64,000 nucleotides of DNA from Opitutaceae bacterium (GTDB taxonomy: Bacteria > Verrucomicrobiota > Verrucomicrobiia > Opitutales > Opitutaceae). This document shows, piece after piece, positions 1 through 8,462 of this stretch (position 1 is its first letter; each line of letters begins with the position of its first letter). The stretch spans positions 1 to 64,000 of the forward strand of contig JAGOJU010000018.1 in the NCBI GenBank assembly GCA_017994935.1, in the 5' to 3' direction. The notes below the pieces were generated by a model. That model did no database searches, was not told the DNA's origin, and worked only from the letters and a program-made list of their open reading frames with translations. A program made the translations under genes and the position numbers.

Positions 1-236
1 CCTTTCAAAGGCCGCCACGCGCTCCGGTTTTTTTTCTTATGGAACCGACCTGAGGCGAGTGATCCGCGGGCGAATCTGGCGCAGGGGGCTGTCAGTTTGA
101 GCCTGAATTCCTGCCCGGCGCGCTTTCGAGGATTTCCCCGTATGGGGGTGCATGACGTTGTGAGTGCGATCCGGGAATCAAGGACAGGCAAAGGGAGGCT
201 TGAGGAGGGCATGGGCCAGGTTGTACGTTCTGCGGC
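1..236. other. Upstream non-coding segment
   Basis: No gene is supported here. A T-run at about 31-38 follows a GC-rich stretch and could be the tail of a terminator for a gene lying outside the window. A short palindrome CCCC-GTAT-GGGG lies at 136-147, about 90 bases before the first gene; a related element precedes the second glycosidase gene. No clear -35/-10 pair was found. Confidence 0.4.
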
Positions 237-1859
237 ATGTTCAAGTTGCTCCCTCTTGCCCTGATCCGTCTGGTCGGCTTTGCCGCGGCGCCTGCTTTTG
301 CGTCGACCGTCAATGTGGCCGTGACCTGGCAGCCTTGGGAGGGTGAATTGACCGCTCAGAAAAACCACACTCGGCCGTATGCGGGTGTCGAGGTTGACAT
401 CCATTTTTCCGGACCGGGCGGCATGAGGTTTGTTGTGCCCGCTTTTTGGGATGAGGGGCGGATCTTTCGGTTTCGCGCCGCGTTTCCGATCGCGGGTACC
501 TGGCAATGGCGGAGCGTGGCGAATGTCGCGGATGATGCGGGGCTGCACCATCAAAGCGGGGTTGTGGACGTCGCTCCCTACCGGGGTGACAATCCTCTCT
601 ACCAGCATGGCGATTTGCGGGTCAGCCTCGACCGGAGATACCTGATGCATGCCGATGGCACGCCGTTTCTCTGGATGGGAGACACCGCCTGGAACATCCT
701 TTGGAAGGGCACACTGGAGGACATGCACCACTATGCGGGTGTTCGTGCTCGGCAGAAGTTCAGCGTGGTTCAGATGGTTGCCACCGGCACCGTCAAGCGA
801 AACAGCACCCTGGACCCTGTGTCGGGTCAGATGCCCTTCCGCGAGAATTCCGAACCCAATCCGGCGTTCTGGAACGACATTGAAAGGAAGATCCGCGTTG
901 CCAACGACCACGGACTTTTTGTCATGCTCACCGGTCTCGGGGCGGCGCCGGCGGGATTTGCCACGCAACAGGCAGGGCAGGCTTTTGCACGTTATGTCAC
1001 GGGACGTCTTGCGGGTTTGATGGTCATTCTCTCGCCCAGCTTTGACCAACGGATCGATGCGCAAAACGAGGATGCCGGCCGGCGATTGCACGAAATTGCC
1101 ACTCATCTGATCACCCAGCACCCCGGAACCCATCTCGATACGTCCCGGCGCTATCATGCTGCGACGAGCACGGATTTTGCCGGACTGCAGACCGGGCATC
1201 ACAACGGCGACCTTGCCCGCGCCTATACGGCCGCGCGCGAATGGACGCTCGAACTCTGGCAGCGGACCCCGACAAAACCGGTCATCAACATCGAGGCCAT
1301 GTACGACGGTCGAGGCAGCGACGACGGTCCGAACTGGCGCGAGCAGGACGTGCGCCGCTGCGGCTGGACTACCTGGTTGTCTGGGTCGCGCGGCTACACC
1401 TACGGTGCGGGCGATGTTGCACCGAAAGTGCCGAAAGGGCACGGTGGTGTATGGGGATTCAACACTGATCCAGGCACCTACGACTACTGGCGCACGGCGC
1501 TCAGCTGGCCGAGTGCAACGCAGATGACACTCCTGCGGGATTTCATGGCGGGTCTTGAATGGTGGAGACTGGTGCCGGCGCCGGAGCTGATCAGAAACCA
1601 GGGCAATAACCCTCTCGCCCAGATGGTCGCCTCGCGTCTTGCGGACGGAAAACTCCTGGTTGCCTACCTGCCTGACAACGCGGAAATCGCCCTTGATCTG
1701 GGCGGACTCGGTCAGGCGCCATGGACCGGCCATTGGTTCGATCCCCTCAGCGGGAGAAGCGTGAAATTGGCGGGTGGGTCGTCGGCTGCAGGTGTCGCAA
1801 CGCTGCAAAAGCCTGCCGGCTGGCACGACGCGGCGCTGGTCATCACGGCGCAGGAGTAG
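237..1859 (+). CDS. Exported DUF5060/DUF4038 glycoside hydrolase, apiosidase-like (GH140-type)
   Basis: A 540-residue protein with a signal peptide (about residues 1-23, ending APAFA). An N-terminal beta domain of the DUF5060 type (about 24-125) is followed by a DUF4038 TIM-barrel region opening with the 'ADGTPFLWMGDTAW' signature (about 140-430). A C-terminal beta domain resembles the 'putative collagen-binding' module that usually follows DUF4038. E353 in 'NIEAMYDG' is a candidate catalytic acid. Characterised relatives (GH140) release apiose from pectic rhamnogalacturonan II side chains, but DUF4038 proteins are diverse, so the substrate is inferred. It probably acts in the periplasm or outside the cell. 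It lies upstream of two more glycosidase-like genes on the same strand. The ATG is chosen because it starts the signal peptide; the Shine-Dalgarno site is weak. Confidence 0.85.
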   Translation: MFKLLPLALIRLVGFAAAPAFASTVNVAVTWQPWEGELTAQKNHTRPYAGVEVDIHFSGPGGMRFVVPAFWDEGRIFRFRAAFPIAGTWQWRSVANVADDAGLHHQSGVVDVAPYRGDNPLYQHGDLRVSLDRRYLMHADGTPFLWMGDTAWNILWKGTLEDMHHYAGVRARQKFSVVQMVATGTVKRNSTLDPVSGQMPFRENSEPNPAFWNDIERKIRVANDHGLFVMLTGLGAAPAGFATQQAGQAFARYVTGRLAGLMVILSPSFDQRIDAQNEDAGRRLHEIATHLITQHPGTHLDTSRRYHAATSTDFAGLQTGHHNGDLARAYTAAREWTLELWQRTPTKPVINIEAMYDGRGSDDGPNWREQDVRRCGWTTWLSGSRGYTYGAGDVAPKVPKGHGGVWGFNTDPGTYDYWRTALSWPSATQMTLLRDFMAGLEWWRLVPAPELIRNQGNNPLAQMVASRLADGKLLVAYLPDNAEIALDLGGLGQAPWTGHWFDPLSGRSVKLAGGSSAAGVATLQKPAGWHDAALVITAQE

Positions 1860-2133
1860 GCCCCGGTGGCGATTGCATGGATCTGTGGCGGCGGGTGCGC
1901 GCACAGCATGGCACGGGATTCGTGCCCTGGTCATTCCCGCATTGCCTGAGGTCGAGGGTGAAGGAGTGACCGTGCGGCTGAAAACGGGTGGACTCCCCGT
2001 ATTTCCGGGGATGTTCGCGGTGCGTGTGATGGTCTAGAATCGGGGTGCGGTGGTCTTCGCCCCTTGGGACACTCGGGTTACGTTGCCACCTCAAAGGACT
2101 CCGAGAGGCAGTCTGCAGTTGCCCAAATCTGAC
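1860..2133. other. Intergenic region with a CCCCG/CGGGG hairpin
   Basis: Non-coding gap between two + strand glycosidase genes. The perfect inverted repeat CCCCG-TATTTC-CGGGG at 1995-2010 has no T-run after it, so it is not an obvious terminator. It shares the CCCCGTAT half with the palindrome at 136-147. It could be an operator or a leader hairpin; nothing else is recognised. Confidence 0.35.
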
Positions 2134-4770
2134 ATGAGACCCCCCTTGCTCGTATTTTCGTTCCTCTTCATCTGCACGGGATTCGCCGAGCCCGTGCGCA
2201 TCTATATCGCAGAGGACGACCACACGGATTTCATGTGGACGGCGGACGCTGAAACGTACGAGCGGGTATTTGTCGAAATGCTCGATCATCATCTCGCGTT
2301 GGCCGCCCGGACTGCGGAAAACGAGTCGCCCTACCGGCATCGATTCAATTGCGATGGGAACCATTGGCTTTGGAGCTACGAGCGGCGGAAGACGGCCCCG
2401 GAATTCGAACGGCTCATGGCCCGTGTGAAGGATGGCACGATCAGCGCCCCACTCAATGCGCTCGTCTCGTGCTACGGAGGCCAGCCGACCGAGGCCGTGT
2501 TGCGCGGCATGTACTACGCGGGGCGCCTCGAGCGTCGGTTCGGGGTGCGACTCAGGCTCGCGGTTGCGATGGAGAACCAGACGTTTCCCCTCGGTCTTGC
2601 GTCGCTCTGGGCCGGGGCGGGTGCGGACTACAGCTGGCGTGGGGTATGCGGGTGCGCCAGCCGGATGAAAAATCGCGAACTGGCCCGTCGTGAGCATGAG
2701 ATCTATTGGTGTGCCGGGCCTGACGGCGGGCGTGTGTTGATGAAATGGCACTCTTTCGCGCTTCCGGGAGGCAGCAAGCGCAGCGGCGGTTATGCCGAGG
2801 CGTTTGATCCCGTAAAGGCCATCGAGTTCCTCGACAAGGACACTGACTTTCTCGCGCGGTACCGTTCGCCTGGCGCTTCCGAAGCCTATCGGGTGCGGGG
2901 AGCCTTCGGATTCGGTTGGGACGCCCTCGATCGAAAGACAGGGGAGGCCTACACGCCGAATCCGAAGGTGTATCCCTATGTCGAGCATTTCCACCTGATC
3001 GCGAAGGCCGCATCCAACACGGAGCGGCAGGTGATCGTCTCGAACGAGGAGGATTTCTTCCGCGATTTTTCCGCGCGCTATTCTGAAGGTCTGTCAACCG
3101 AATCTGTCACGTATGGGAACGAATGGGACCTCTACAGTGCGTCGCTCGCAGAAACCTCTGCCCGTGTGCGCCGTGCGGTGGAAGGGCTTCGAGGCGCCGA
3201 GGCGCTTGCAACGGTTGTGGGCCTGCAGGGTTCTGGATCGCTCCCTGATCGTGAGAGCATGCGCGACCAGGCCTTTCAGGATCTCGGCCTGTTTTGGGAG
3301 CACGACTGGACCGCCGATGGACCCGTCACCCGCGAGGCACGGGCCGAATGGCAGCGGCAGCTTGCCGCGGAAATTGAAGACTATGTCGACCAGCTGCGGG
3401 GTGATGCGGTCACCGCGCTTTCAGAATTGATTGCAGCCCCGGCGGACGCTCAGCGGTATTTTGTGTTCAATCCGCTTGGATGGACGAGGACAGATGCGGC
3501 AGACCTTCCCTACTCTGGCGGCGGGGGGGTGGAGGTCGTCGATCTCGCTTCGGGCCGGAAGGTGGAGCATCAATTCATTGAGGACGCCGGGCGAAGGAGT
3601 CTTCGTATCCTTGCGCGTGATCTGCCTCCGGTGGGTTACCGGATCTACGAGGTGCGCGTCGCCCTCCCGGGATCCGGGGCGAGTGATTCTGCGGCGACAG
3701 CTGACGGGCGGATACTCGAAAATTCGCGCGTGAAGCTTGTTCTCGATTCGGATGGCGGCATCGCGAGCCTGATCGACAAGCGTGATCCGGAAATCGATCT
3801 GGCAGCCAGCATCGACGGTCTGAAAGTGAACGACTTCGCAGCGAATCAATCGGGGGGTGAACACCCGGTGGTCGAAAATGCCGGGCCGGTTTCGGTCACC
3901 CTCCGGATGGCGAGCGACGCCGGACGCAATCATGTCACCCGGGTGACACTGTATCGTGACTCCGACCGCATCGATCTCGTCAACGAAATCACAGAAAACT
4001 TCGGTGATGTTCGCCACTGGACGTTCAGTTTCAATCTGGTCTCACCCCAGGTGCACACGGAGGAGGCGGGTGCGATCATCCGCCTGGGAAAAAGATCGGA
4101 AGGAGGCGACTATGCAGACCGGAATGCCCGCTTTGACTATGCGACAATGAATCATTTTGCCGACATGACGGATGGTACCGGCCAGAGGGGCGTCACGCTT
4201 TCGAATTGGGATTGTGCATTCATGCGCCTCGGTCGGAGTACTCCGGAAGCACTTGATACGAAGACCGCCCAGTTCAATGTCCTCGCGGGCGGGCAGGTGG
4301 ATGGGGACCAGCTTGGCATTCGGAATCAGGGTGGTGCGACACATTTTCTGCAGCGATTCGCGCTTCGTCCTCACCGCGGGTATGACGCGGCTGCGGCCAT
4401 GCGTTTCGCGCTTGAGCATCAGAATCCGCCGATTGCCGGGCGTGTCAAAGGCCGGCCCGAAGCACCCCTTCGCGAAGCATCCTTCTCCCAGGTTTCTATC
4501 GACGATCCCCAGGTGCTCCTCTGGGCGATCAAACCGGCCGAGGAAGGCATCGCCGAGGGTGTCATTGCCCGTTTCTGGAATGTGGCGGACACTCCTTCCT
4601 CCGCCACATTCGACTTTGGAAAGGGACTCTTCGCGGCTCGCCGCACGACTCACATTGAGACTGACCTGGGGCCCGTCTCCCTTGACGCTCGAGGCATGCT
4701 GTCGACAACCTTGGCGCGTCAGCAGCTCCAGACCTATCGCCTGAATTTCCGACCGTATTCCTGCCGCTGA
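2134..4770 (+). CDS. Exported GH38-like (DUF5054-type) glycosidase homologue
   Basis: 878 residues from the ATG at 2134, preferred over an in-frame start at 2050 because it opens directly with a signal peptide (residues 1 to about 18, ending CTGFA). The mature N-terminus carries 'DHTDFMW' (H30, D32, W35), matching the 'SHNDPGW' metal-binding element of GH38 alpha-mannosidases. The C-terminal half, from 'YFVFNPLGWTR', has the all-beta layout of GH38 C-terminal domains. The usual GH38 nucleophile region is not conserved: the corresponding stretch reads 'CYGGQPTEAVLRGM'. The protein is therefore GH38-like, probably of the DUF5054 group, with uncertain chemistry. It sits between an apiosidase-like gene and a GH36 gene, which suggests a role in degrading a complex plant or algal polysaccharide. 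Confidence 0.75.
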   Translation: MRPPLLVFSFLFICTGFAEPVRIYIAEDDHTDFMWTADAETYERVFVEMLDHHLALAARTAENESPYRHRFNCDGNHWLWSYERRKTAPEFERLMARVKDGTISAPLNALVSCYGGQPTEAVLRGMYYAGRLERRFGVRLRLAVAMENQTFPLGLASLWAGAGADYSWRGVCGCASRMKNRELARREHEIYWCAGPDGGRVLMKWHSFALPGGSKRSGGYAEAFDPVKAIEFLDKDTDFLARYRSPGASEAYRVRGAFGFGWDALDRKTGEAYTPNPKVYPYVEHFHLIAKAASNTERQVIVSNEEDFFRDFSARYSEGLSTESVTYGNEWDLYSASLAETSARVRRAVEGLRGAEALATVVGLQGSGSLPDRESMRDQAFQDLGLFWEHDWTADGPVTREARAEWQRQLAAEIEDYVDQLRGDAVTALSELIAAPADAQRYFVFNPLGWTRTDAADLPYSGGGGVEVVDLASGRKVEHQFIEDAGRRSLRILARDLPPVGYRIYEVRVALPGSGASDSAATADGRILENSRVKLVLDSDGGIASLIDKRDPEIDLAASIDGLKVNDFAANQSGGEHPVVENAGPVSVTLRMASDAGRNHVTRVTLYRDSDRIDLVNEITENFGDVRHWTFSFNLVSPQVHTEEAGAIIRLGKRSEGGDYADRNARFDYATMNHFADMTDGTGQRGVTLSNWDCAFMRLGRSTPEALDTKTAQFNVLAGGQVDGDQLGIRNQGGATHFLQRFALRPHRGYDAAAAMRFALEHQNPPIAGRVKGRPEAPLREASFSQVSIDDPQVLLWAIKPAEEGIAEGVIARFWNVADTPSSATFDFGKGLFAARRTTHIETDLGPVSLDARGMLSTTLARQQLQTYRLNFRPYSCR

Positions 4771-4807
4771 CCAGGCTCACTGCGTTCTTCGGATACCGCA
4801 GTCCTGG
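4771..4807 (+). other. Bulged hairpin between two glycosidase genes
   Basis: CCAGG/CCTGG (4771-4775 with 4803-4807) encloses CTGCG/CGCAG (4780-4784 with 4797-4801), directly after the stop codon of the GH38-like gene. There is no T-tract, so it may protect mRNA ends or be a weak attenuator rather than an intrinsic terminator. Confidence 0.4.
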
Positions 4808-4840
4808 ACCTACTGTTTTGCCCTGTCCCTCCATCCCGTC

Positions 4841-7048
4841 ATGACTTACCCCCGCTTTCTCATCGTTTTTTCCTTTGTTCAATGCACGGTCTTGGGGCTG
4901 ACAACCGCCCCTTTACGCGCCGCCTCACCCCAGCTTCCGGAGTCCGCGACGGCGCAATTTGCCTCGTGGACTGACAGCCGCTTGACTCTCGACAACGGCG
5001 TGGTGAGGCGGGTGGTGACGTTGAAACCGGATGGCATCCTCGGCGCGCAGCTCACGCTTTCGGATTTTCCCAACAGCTCAATGCTGAATCCGGACAAGAG
5101 CGTAGAGTTTCGTTTTGATCTGCACGGCGGGAAGACGATCAGCGGTGCGTCGGGCTGGCTGCGTCCGCGATGTGAAGCCGCGAGTGACGCCCACGGGGGG
5201 CGCGGGGCCGCCATCGTGCTGGAATCGCCCGAGACTCTGCGCGTCAAGGTTGTCTATCTGCTCTATCCGGGGCTGCCCGTGGTACGAAAACAACTCATCA
5301 TCGAGAACAACGGCGCGGCTGATGTCGCGGTGGAGAATCTCGATGTCGAATGCCTGCAATTGGTCGACGACGACGTTCACTGCCAGGTTTATGCGGACTA
5401 CGGTCGGCGCGCCCATGTCGGCCCCTACCTTGGTGACTGGCACGATTCGCTGACAATGCTTCTTTACTCGACAAAAAAATTCGACCCGCAGGCGGCGACC
5501 TGGGGGCTGGCAGTCGGCAATGAGGCATCCGGTGTCCTCAAACGCGTCTCTGCGTTTCTTGGTTCCAGGAATGAACTTGCGGTCGGAGTGCGTCGCGCCG
5601 ACGAACCCTATGCCTTCCGTCGCTGGCTGAGGACGGGGGAAAGCTGGGCGAGTGAGCGCACCTTCATCGTTCCCTACGCCAATGCGTTTCCAACCGAGGT
5701 GATCAATGGACCGGTCAACGATTTCGTGCGACGTCACCTCGGGCTTCGCCTGGCGGAGCTCACGCGCAAGCCGACGTTCGTCTACAATACCTGGCAGCCG
5801 TTCATGGTGGAAATCGATGAACGCCTGATCATGGACCTGGCAAAGCAGGCGTCTGAGATGGGCTTTGAGGAATTCGTGATCGATGATGGCTGGCAGGCCA
5901 ATCGCACAAACAAGCCGGGTCCGCGTCCGATAGGCGACTGGCTCGTGGACAGGAAACGTTTCCCACGCGGTCTGAAACCCGTGTTCGACTACATCAAGGG
6001 CCTGGGCATGAAGCCCGGACTCTGGCTGAGCCTCGGAGCAGTTTCCACCGACTCGGCGGTGTATGCCGAACATCCGGATTGGTTTGCCATCGGGGCCGAT
6101 CAACGGCCGGTCTACCTTCACAATACCACGTCCACGACAAGGGTCACGGCCTGCCTGGGGACCGGCTGGACGGAGTATTTCAAGCAAATTCTCCTGGGCC
6201 TGGTTCGCGACAACGGCCTGGAGTATGTCAAACTTGATCTCGCCGTGGTTGCCAGTGCCTATGTCAACGACCCTTGGATTTCTGGGTGTCACGCCACCAA
6301 CCATCCCGGACATCGTGACCACGCAGAATCCCACGGAGCGATCTATTCCGCCCTGTGGCGCATGTTCGACGAACTGCACGCCGCCGCTCCCCAGCTCTTC
6401 ATCGACTGCACGTACGAAGCGATTGGCAAGCTGAACCTGGTGGATTACGCGCTATGCGCGCATGCGGAGGGTGACTGGCTGAGCAATTTTGACAATCCGG
6501 CCACGCTCGACAGTTGGCGGATGCGTCAGATGGCCTGGTGGCGCTCCCCTGCGATGCCGGCAACGGCACTCTTGATTGGAAACCAGCGCCTGGATGATCC
6601 GAATTGGGAGCAGTCGTTCAAGTCACTCGTCGGCACGTTTCCAATTTTCCTCGGTGACCTGCGACAGGTGCCGGCTGAGCGCACGAAACGGATTCGGCAA
6701 TGGGCGGACTGGCTCAAGCGTATGCAGGCGAAATACGACTATGCGATGTACAGGAGCGATCTGCCTGGATTCGGCGAGCCAACCGCCGGGGCATGGGATG
6801 GGTTCTCGCGCATCAATACGGATACGAAGGAGGGCGGACTTGTCGGAGTGTTTCGTGAGAAGGCGCTCGAGACTTCGCGGCGCGTGTTTGTTCCGGGGCT
6901 TGCGGCCGGCGACCGTTACTCGGTCATACTCGCGCCGGAAGGTCGACTTCTGCATACAATGACCGGACGTGAACTCGCGGAGAAGGGATTCACCGTCGCA
7001 CTCGAGCATTCACAGGACGGAGCGATTTTCGGAATCGAACGCCAGTGA
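4841..7048 (+). CDS. Exported alpha-galactosidase-like GH36 (melibiase) family protein
   Basis: 735 residues with an N-terminal signal peptide ending near 'PLRAASP'. The first ~300 residues form the beta-sandwich typical of GH36. The TIM barrel begins near 'FVYNTWQPF' (about 312) and contains 'FVIDDGWQ' (about 342). The expected nucleophile is D466 in 'EYVKLDLAVV', matching the K-x-D motif of GH36/GH27. The general acid is probably in the 'LVDYALCAHAEGDW' region (about 535), but I cannot fix it. GH36 enzymes cleave terminal alpha-galactosyl units; related specificities exist, so the substrate is open. Same strand and close spacing with the GH38-like gene suggest co-expression. Export implies periplasmic action. 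Confidence 0.87.
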   Translation: MTYPRFLIVFSFVQCTVLGLTTAPLRAASPQLPESATAQFASWTDSRLTLDNGVVRRVVTLKPDGILGAQLTLSDFPNSSMLNPDKSVEFRFDLHGGKTISGASGWLRPRCEAASDAHGGRGAAIVLESPETLRVKVVYLLYPGLPVVRKQLIIENNGAADVAVENLDVECLQLVDDDVHCQVYADYGRRAHVGPYLGDWHDSLTMLLYSTKKFDPQAATWGLAVGNEASGVLKRVSAFLGSRNELAVGVRRADEPYAFRRWLRTGESWASERTFIVPYANAFPTEVINGPVNDFVRRHLGLRLAELTRKPTFVYNTWQPFMVEIDERLIMDLAKQASEMGFEEFVIDDGWQANRTNKPGPRPIGDWLVDRKRFPRGLKPVFDYIKGLGMKPGLWLSLGAVSTDSAVYAEHPDWFAIGADQRPVYLHNTTSTTRVTACLGTGWTEYFKQILLGLVRDNGLEYVKLDLAVVASAYVNDPWISGCHATNHPGHRDHAESHGAIYSALWRMFDELHAAAPQLFIDCTYEAIGKLNLVDYALCAHAEGDWLSNFDNPATLDSWRMRQMAWWRSPAMPATALLIGNQRLDDPNWEQSFKSLVGTFPIFLGDLRQVPAERTKRIRQWADWLKRMQAKYDYAMYRSDLPGFGEPTAGAWDGFSRINTDTKEGGLVGVFREKALETSRRVFVPGLAAGDRYSVILAPEGRLLHTMTGRELAEKGFTVALEHSQDGAIFGIERQ

Positions 7049-7163
7049 ACCGTCCTGATTGTGCGGAGGTCGTTTTGAGGCGTGCAGGATGCACGGGTGG
7101 ACGACGATGACATGAGCGAGTGAGGTCTTGCCCTTTGGCGCCGCAAGGCGATGGTAGGAACCG

Positions 7164-8462
7164 ATGACCTCTGGATCGATACCTCGTAGGGATTCCTGGA
7201 TCAGTTTGTCACGAATGCTGTCTGGCCGGGTGGCGCCCGCTGTGCTGATGGTATTCGTATCGGCTCGCGTGCTTCTCCAGCCCGCTGTGGCCGGTACCGC
7301 AGCCGACGTGCACCGACGTGCGCTGGTACTGGATACGCATTTCGACTCCGCCGTGAATCTGGCGCGGCCGGGATGGGATGTCATGCAGCGGCACACGTGG
7401 GAGAAGGATTTCAGCCAGGTCGACTACCCGCGCCTGCTCGAGGGCGGCGTCGACGGCGGGTTCTGGGCGATCTATGTGGGGCAGGGGGCGCGGACACCGG
7501 AAGGGCATGCGACTGCGCGCGACAACGCCCTTGGCATCGCAGTCAAGATCCGGGAGATGGTGGCGCGGAACCATGAGCACTTCGAGATCGCCCTGCGCAG
7601 CGAGGACGCCGCACGCATCGCAGCGACAGGAAAACAATTCGTGTTCATCTCGATGGAGAATGCCTATCCCATCGGAAGGGACCTCACCCTCGTCAGGACC
7701 TTCTACAACCTGGGAGTCCGTCTGCTGGGCCCTGTCCATCTTAGGAACAACGAGATGGCGGACTCGGCCACGGATGTGGACGGTCCTGAGCATGGGGGAC
7801 TGAGCGAACTCGGGCGTCAGCTTGTCAAGGAATGCAATCGACTCGGCATCGTTTTGGATGCGTCTCATGCCTCGGACCAGGTGCTGCGCGATCTGCTCAA
7901 ACTGTCGGAGACGCCGGTTCTGCTGTCCCACTCAGGATGCAAGGCGGTCTATTCGCACCCGCGGAACATCGATGACGACCTGCTTCGTGCACTTGCCGCA
8001 AAGGGGGGTGTCATCCAGGTGAACGCCTTCAGCGCCTACGTGGCCCAGGTCGGCACCGATCCCGAGCGCAATCGCGCCATTGGCGCATTGATCACGAGTT
8101 TTGGCGGACGTTCAGGAATCAATACGCCCGAACGGCTCACGTCCTACCTCGCCGCGCGTGCCGACTTGGAGCGCCGGTTTCCCATGGCACGGGCCAGCTT
8201 TGACCAATACATGGCCCACGTGCTTCATGCCTTGAAGGTGGCGGGTCCCGATCATGTCGGGTTCAGCGGCGACTATGATGGTGGCGGGGGCGTGGACGGG
8301 CTGATGGATGTTACCGGCCTGCCGAAGATCACGGAGAGGCTCCTTGCAGCGGGCTACACGGAATCCGACATCGGAAAATTCTGGAGCGGAAATGCGCTCC
8401 GCGTGCTGAAGGCGGCGGAGGACCATGCCGCCGGGCTTGCGGCGAATCACCAGCCCCGGTGA
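7164..8462 (+). CDS. Exported membrane dipeptidase, peptidase family M19
   Basis: 432 residues, homologous to renal dipeptidase and its bacterial M19 relatives, zinc enzymes that cleave dipeptides. Visible metal-site elements are 'LDTHFD' (H59 and D61), the bridging glutamate in 'ISMENAYPIG', 'LDASHAS' and 'LLSHSGCKAV', and a late aspartate in 'VGFSGDYDG'. A hydrophobic segment at about 25-42, ending 'QPAVAG', looks like a signal peptide. An in-frame ATG at 7215 would give a more compact one, so the start is uncertain by 17 codons. The gene overlaps the convergent helicase gene by 16 bp. It is an exported peptide-scavenging enzyme next to glycan-degrading genes. Confidence 0.9.
   Translation: MTSGSIPRRDSWISLSRMLSGRVAPAVLMVFVSARVLLQPAVAGTAADVHRRALVLDTHFDSAVNLARPGWDVMQRHTWEKDFSQVDYPRLLEGGVDGGFWAIYVGQGARTPEGHATARDNALGIAVKIREMVARNHEHFEIALRSEDAARIAATGKQFVFISMENAYPIGRDLTLVRTFYNLGVRLLGPVHLRNNEMADSATDVDGPEHGGLSELGRQLVKECNRLGIVLDASHASDQVLRDLLKLSETPVLLSHSGCKAVYSHPRNIDDDLLRALAAKGGVIQVNAFSAYVAQVGTDPERNRAIGALITSFGGRSGINTPERLTSYLAARADLERRFPMARASFDQYMAHVLHALKVAGPDHVGFSGDYDGGGGVDGLMDVTGLPKITERLLAAGYTESDIGKFWSGNALRVLKAAEDHAAGLAANHQPR

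Noticed and set aside
1843..2994. 383-codon open frame antisense to the GH38-like gene start
   Set aside because: Covers the promoter gap and signal peptide region of a real gene and shows no family similarity.
5078..6379. 433-codon open frame antisense to the GH36 gene
   Set aside because: Shadow frame; the + strand gene has clear GH36 motifs.
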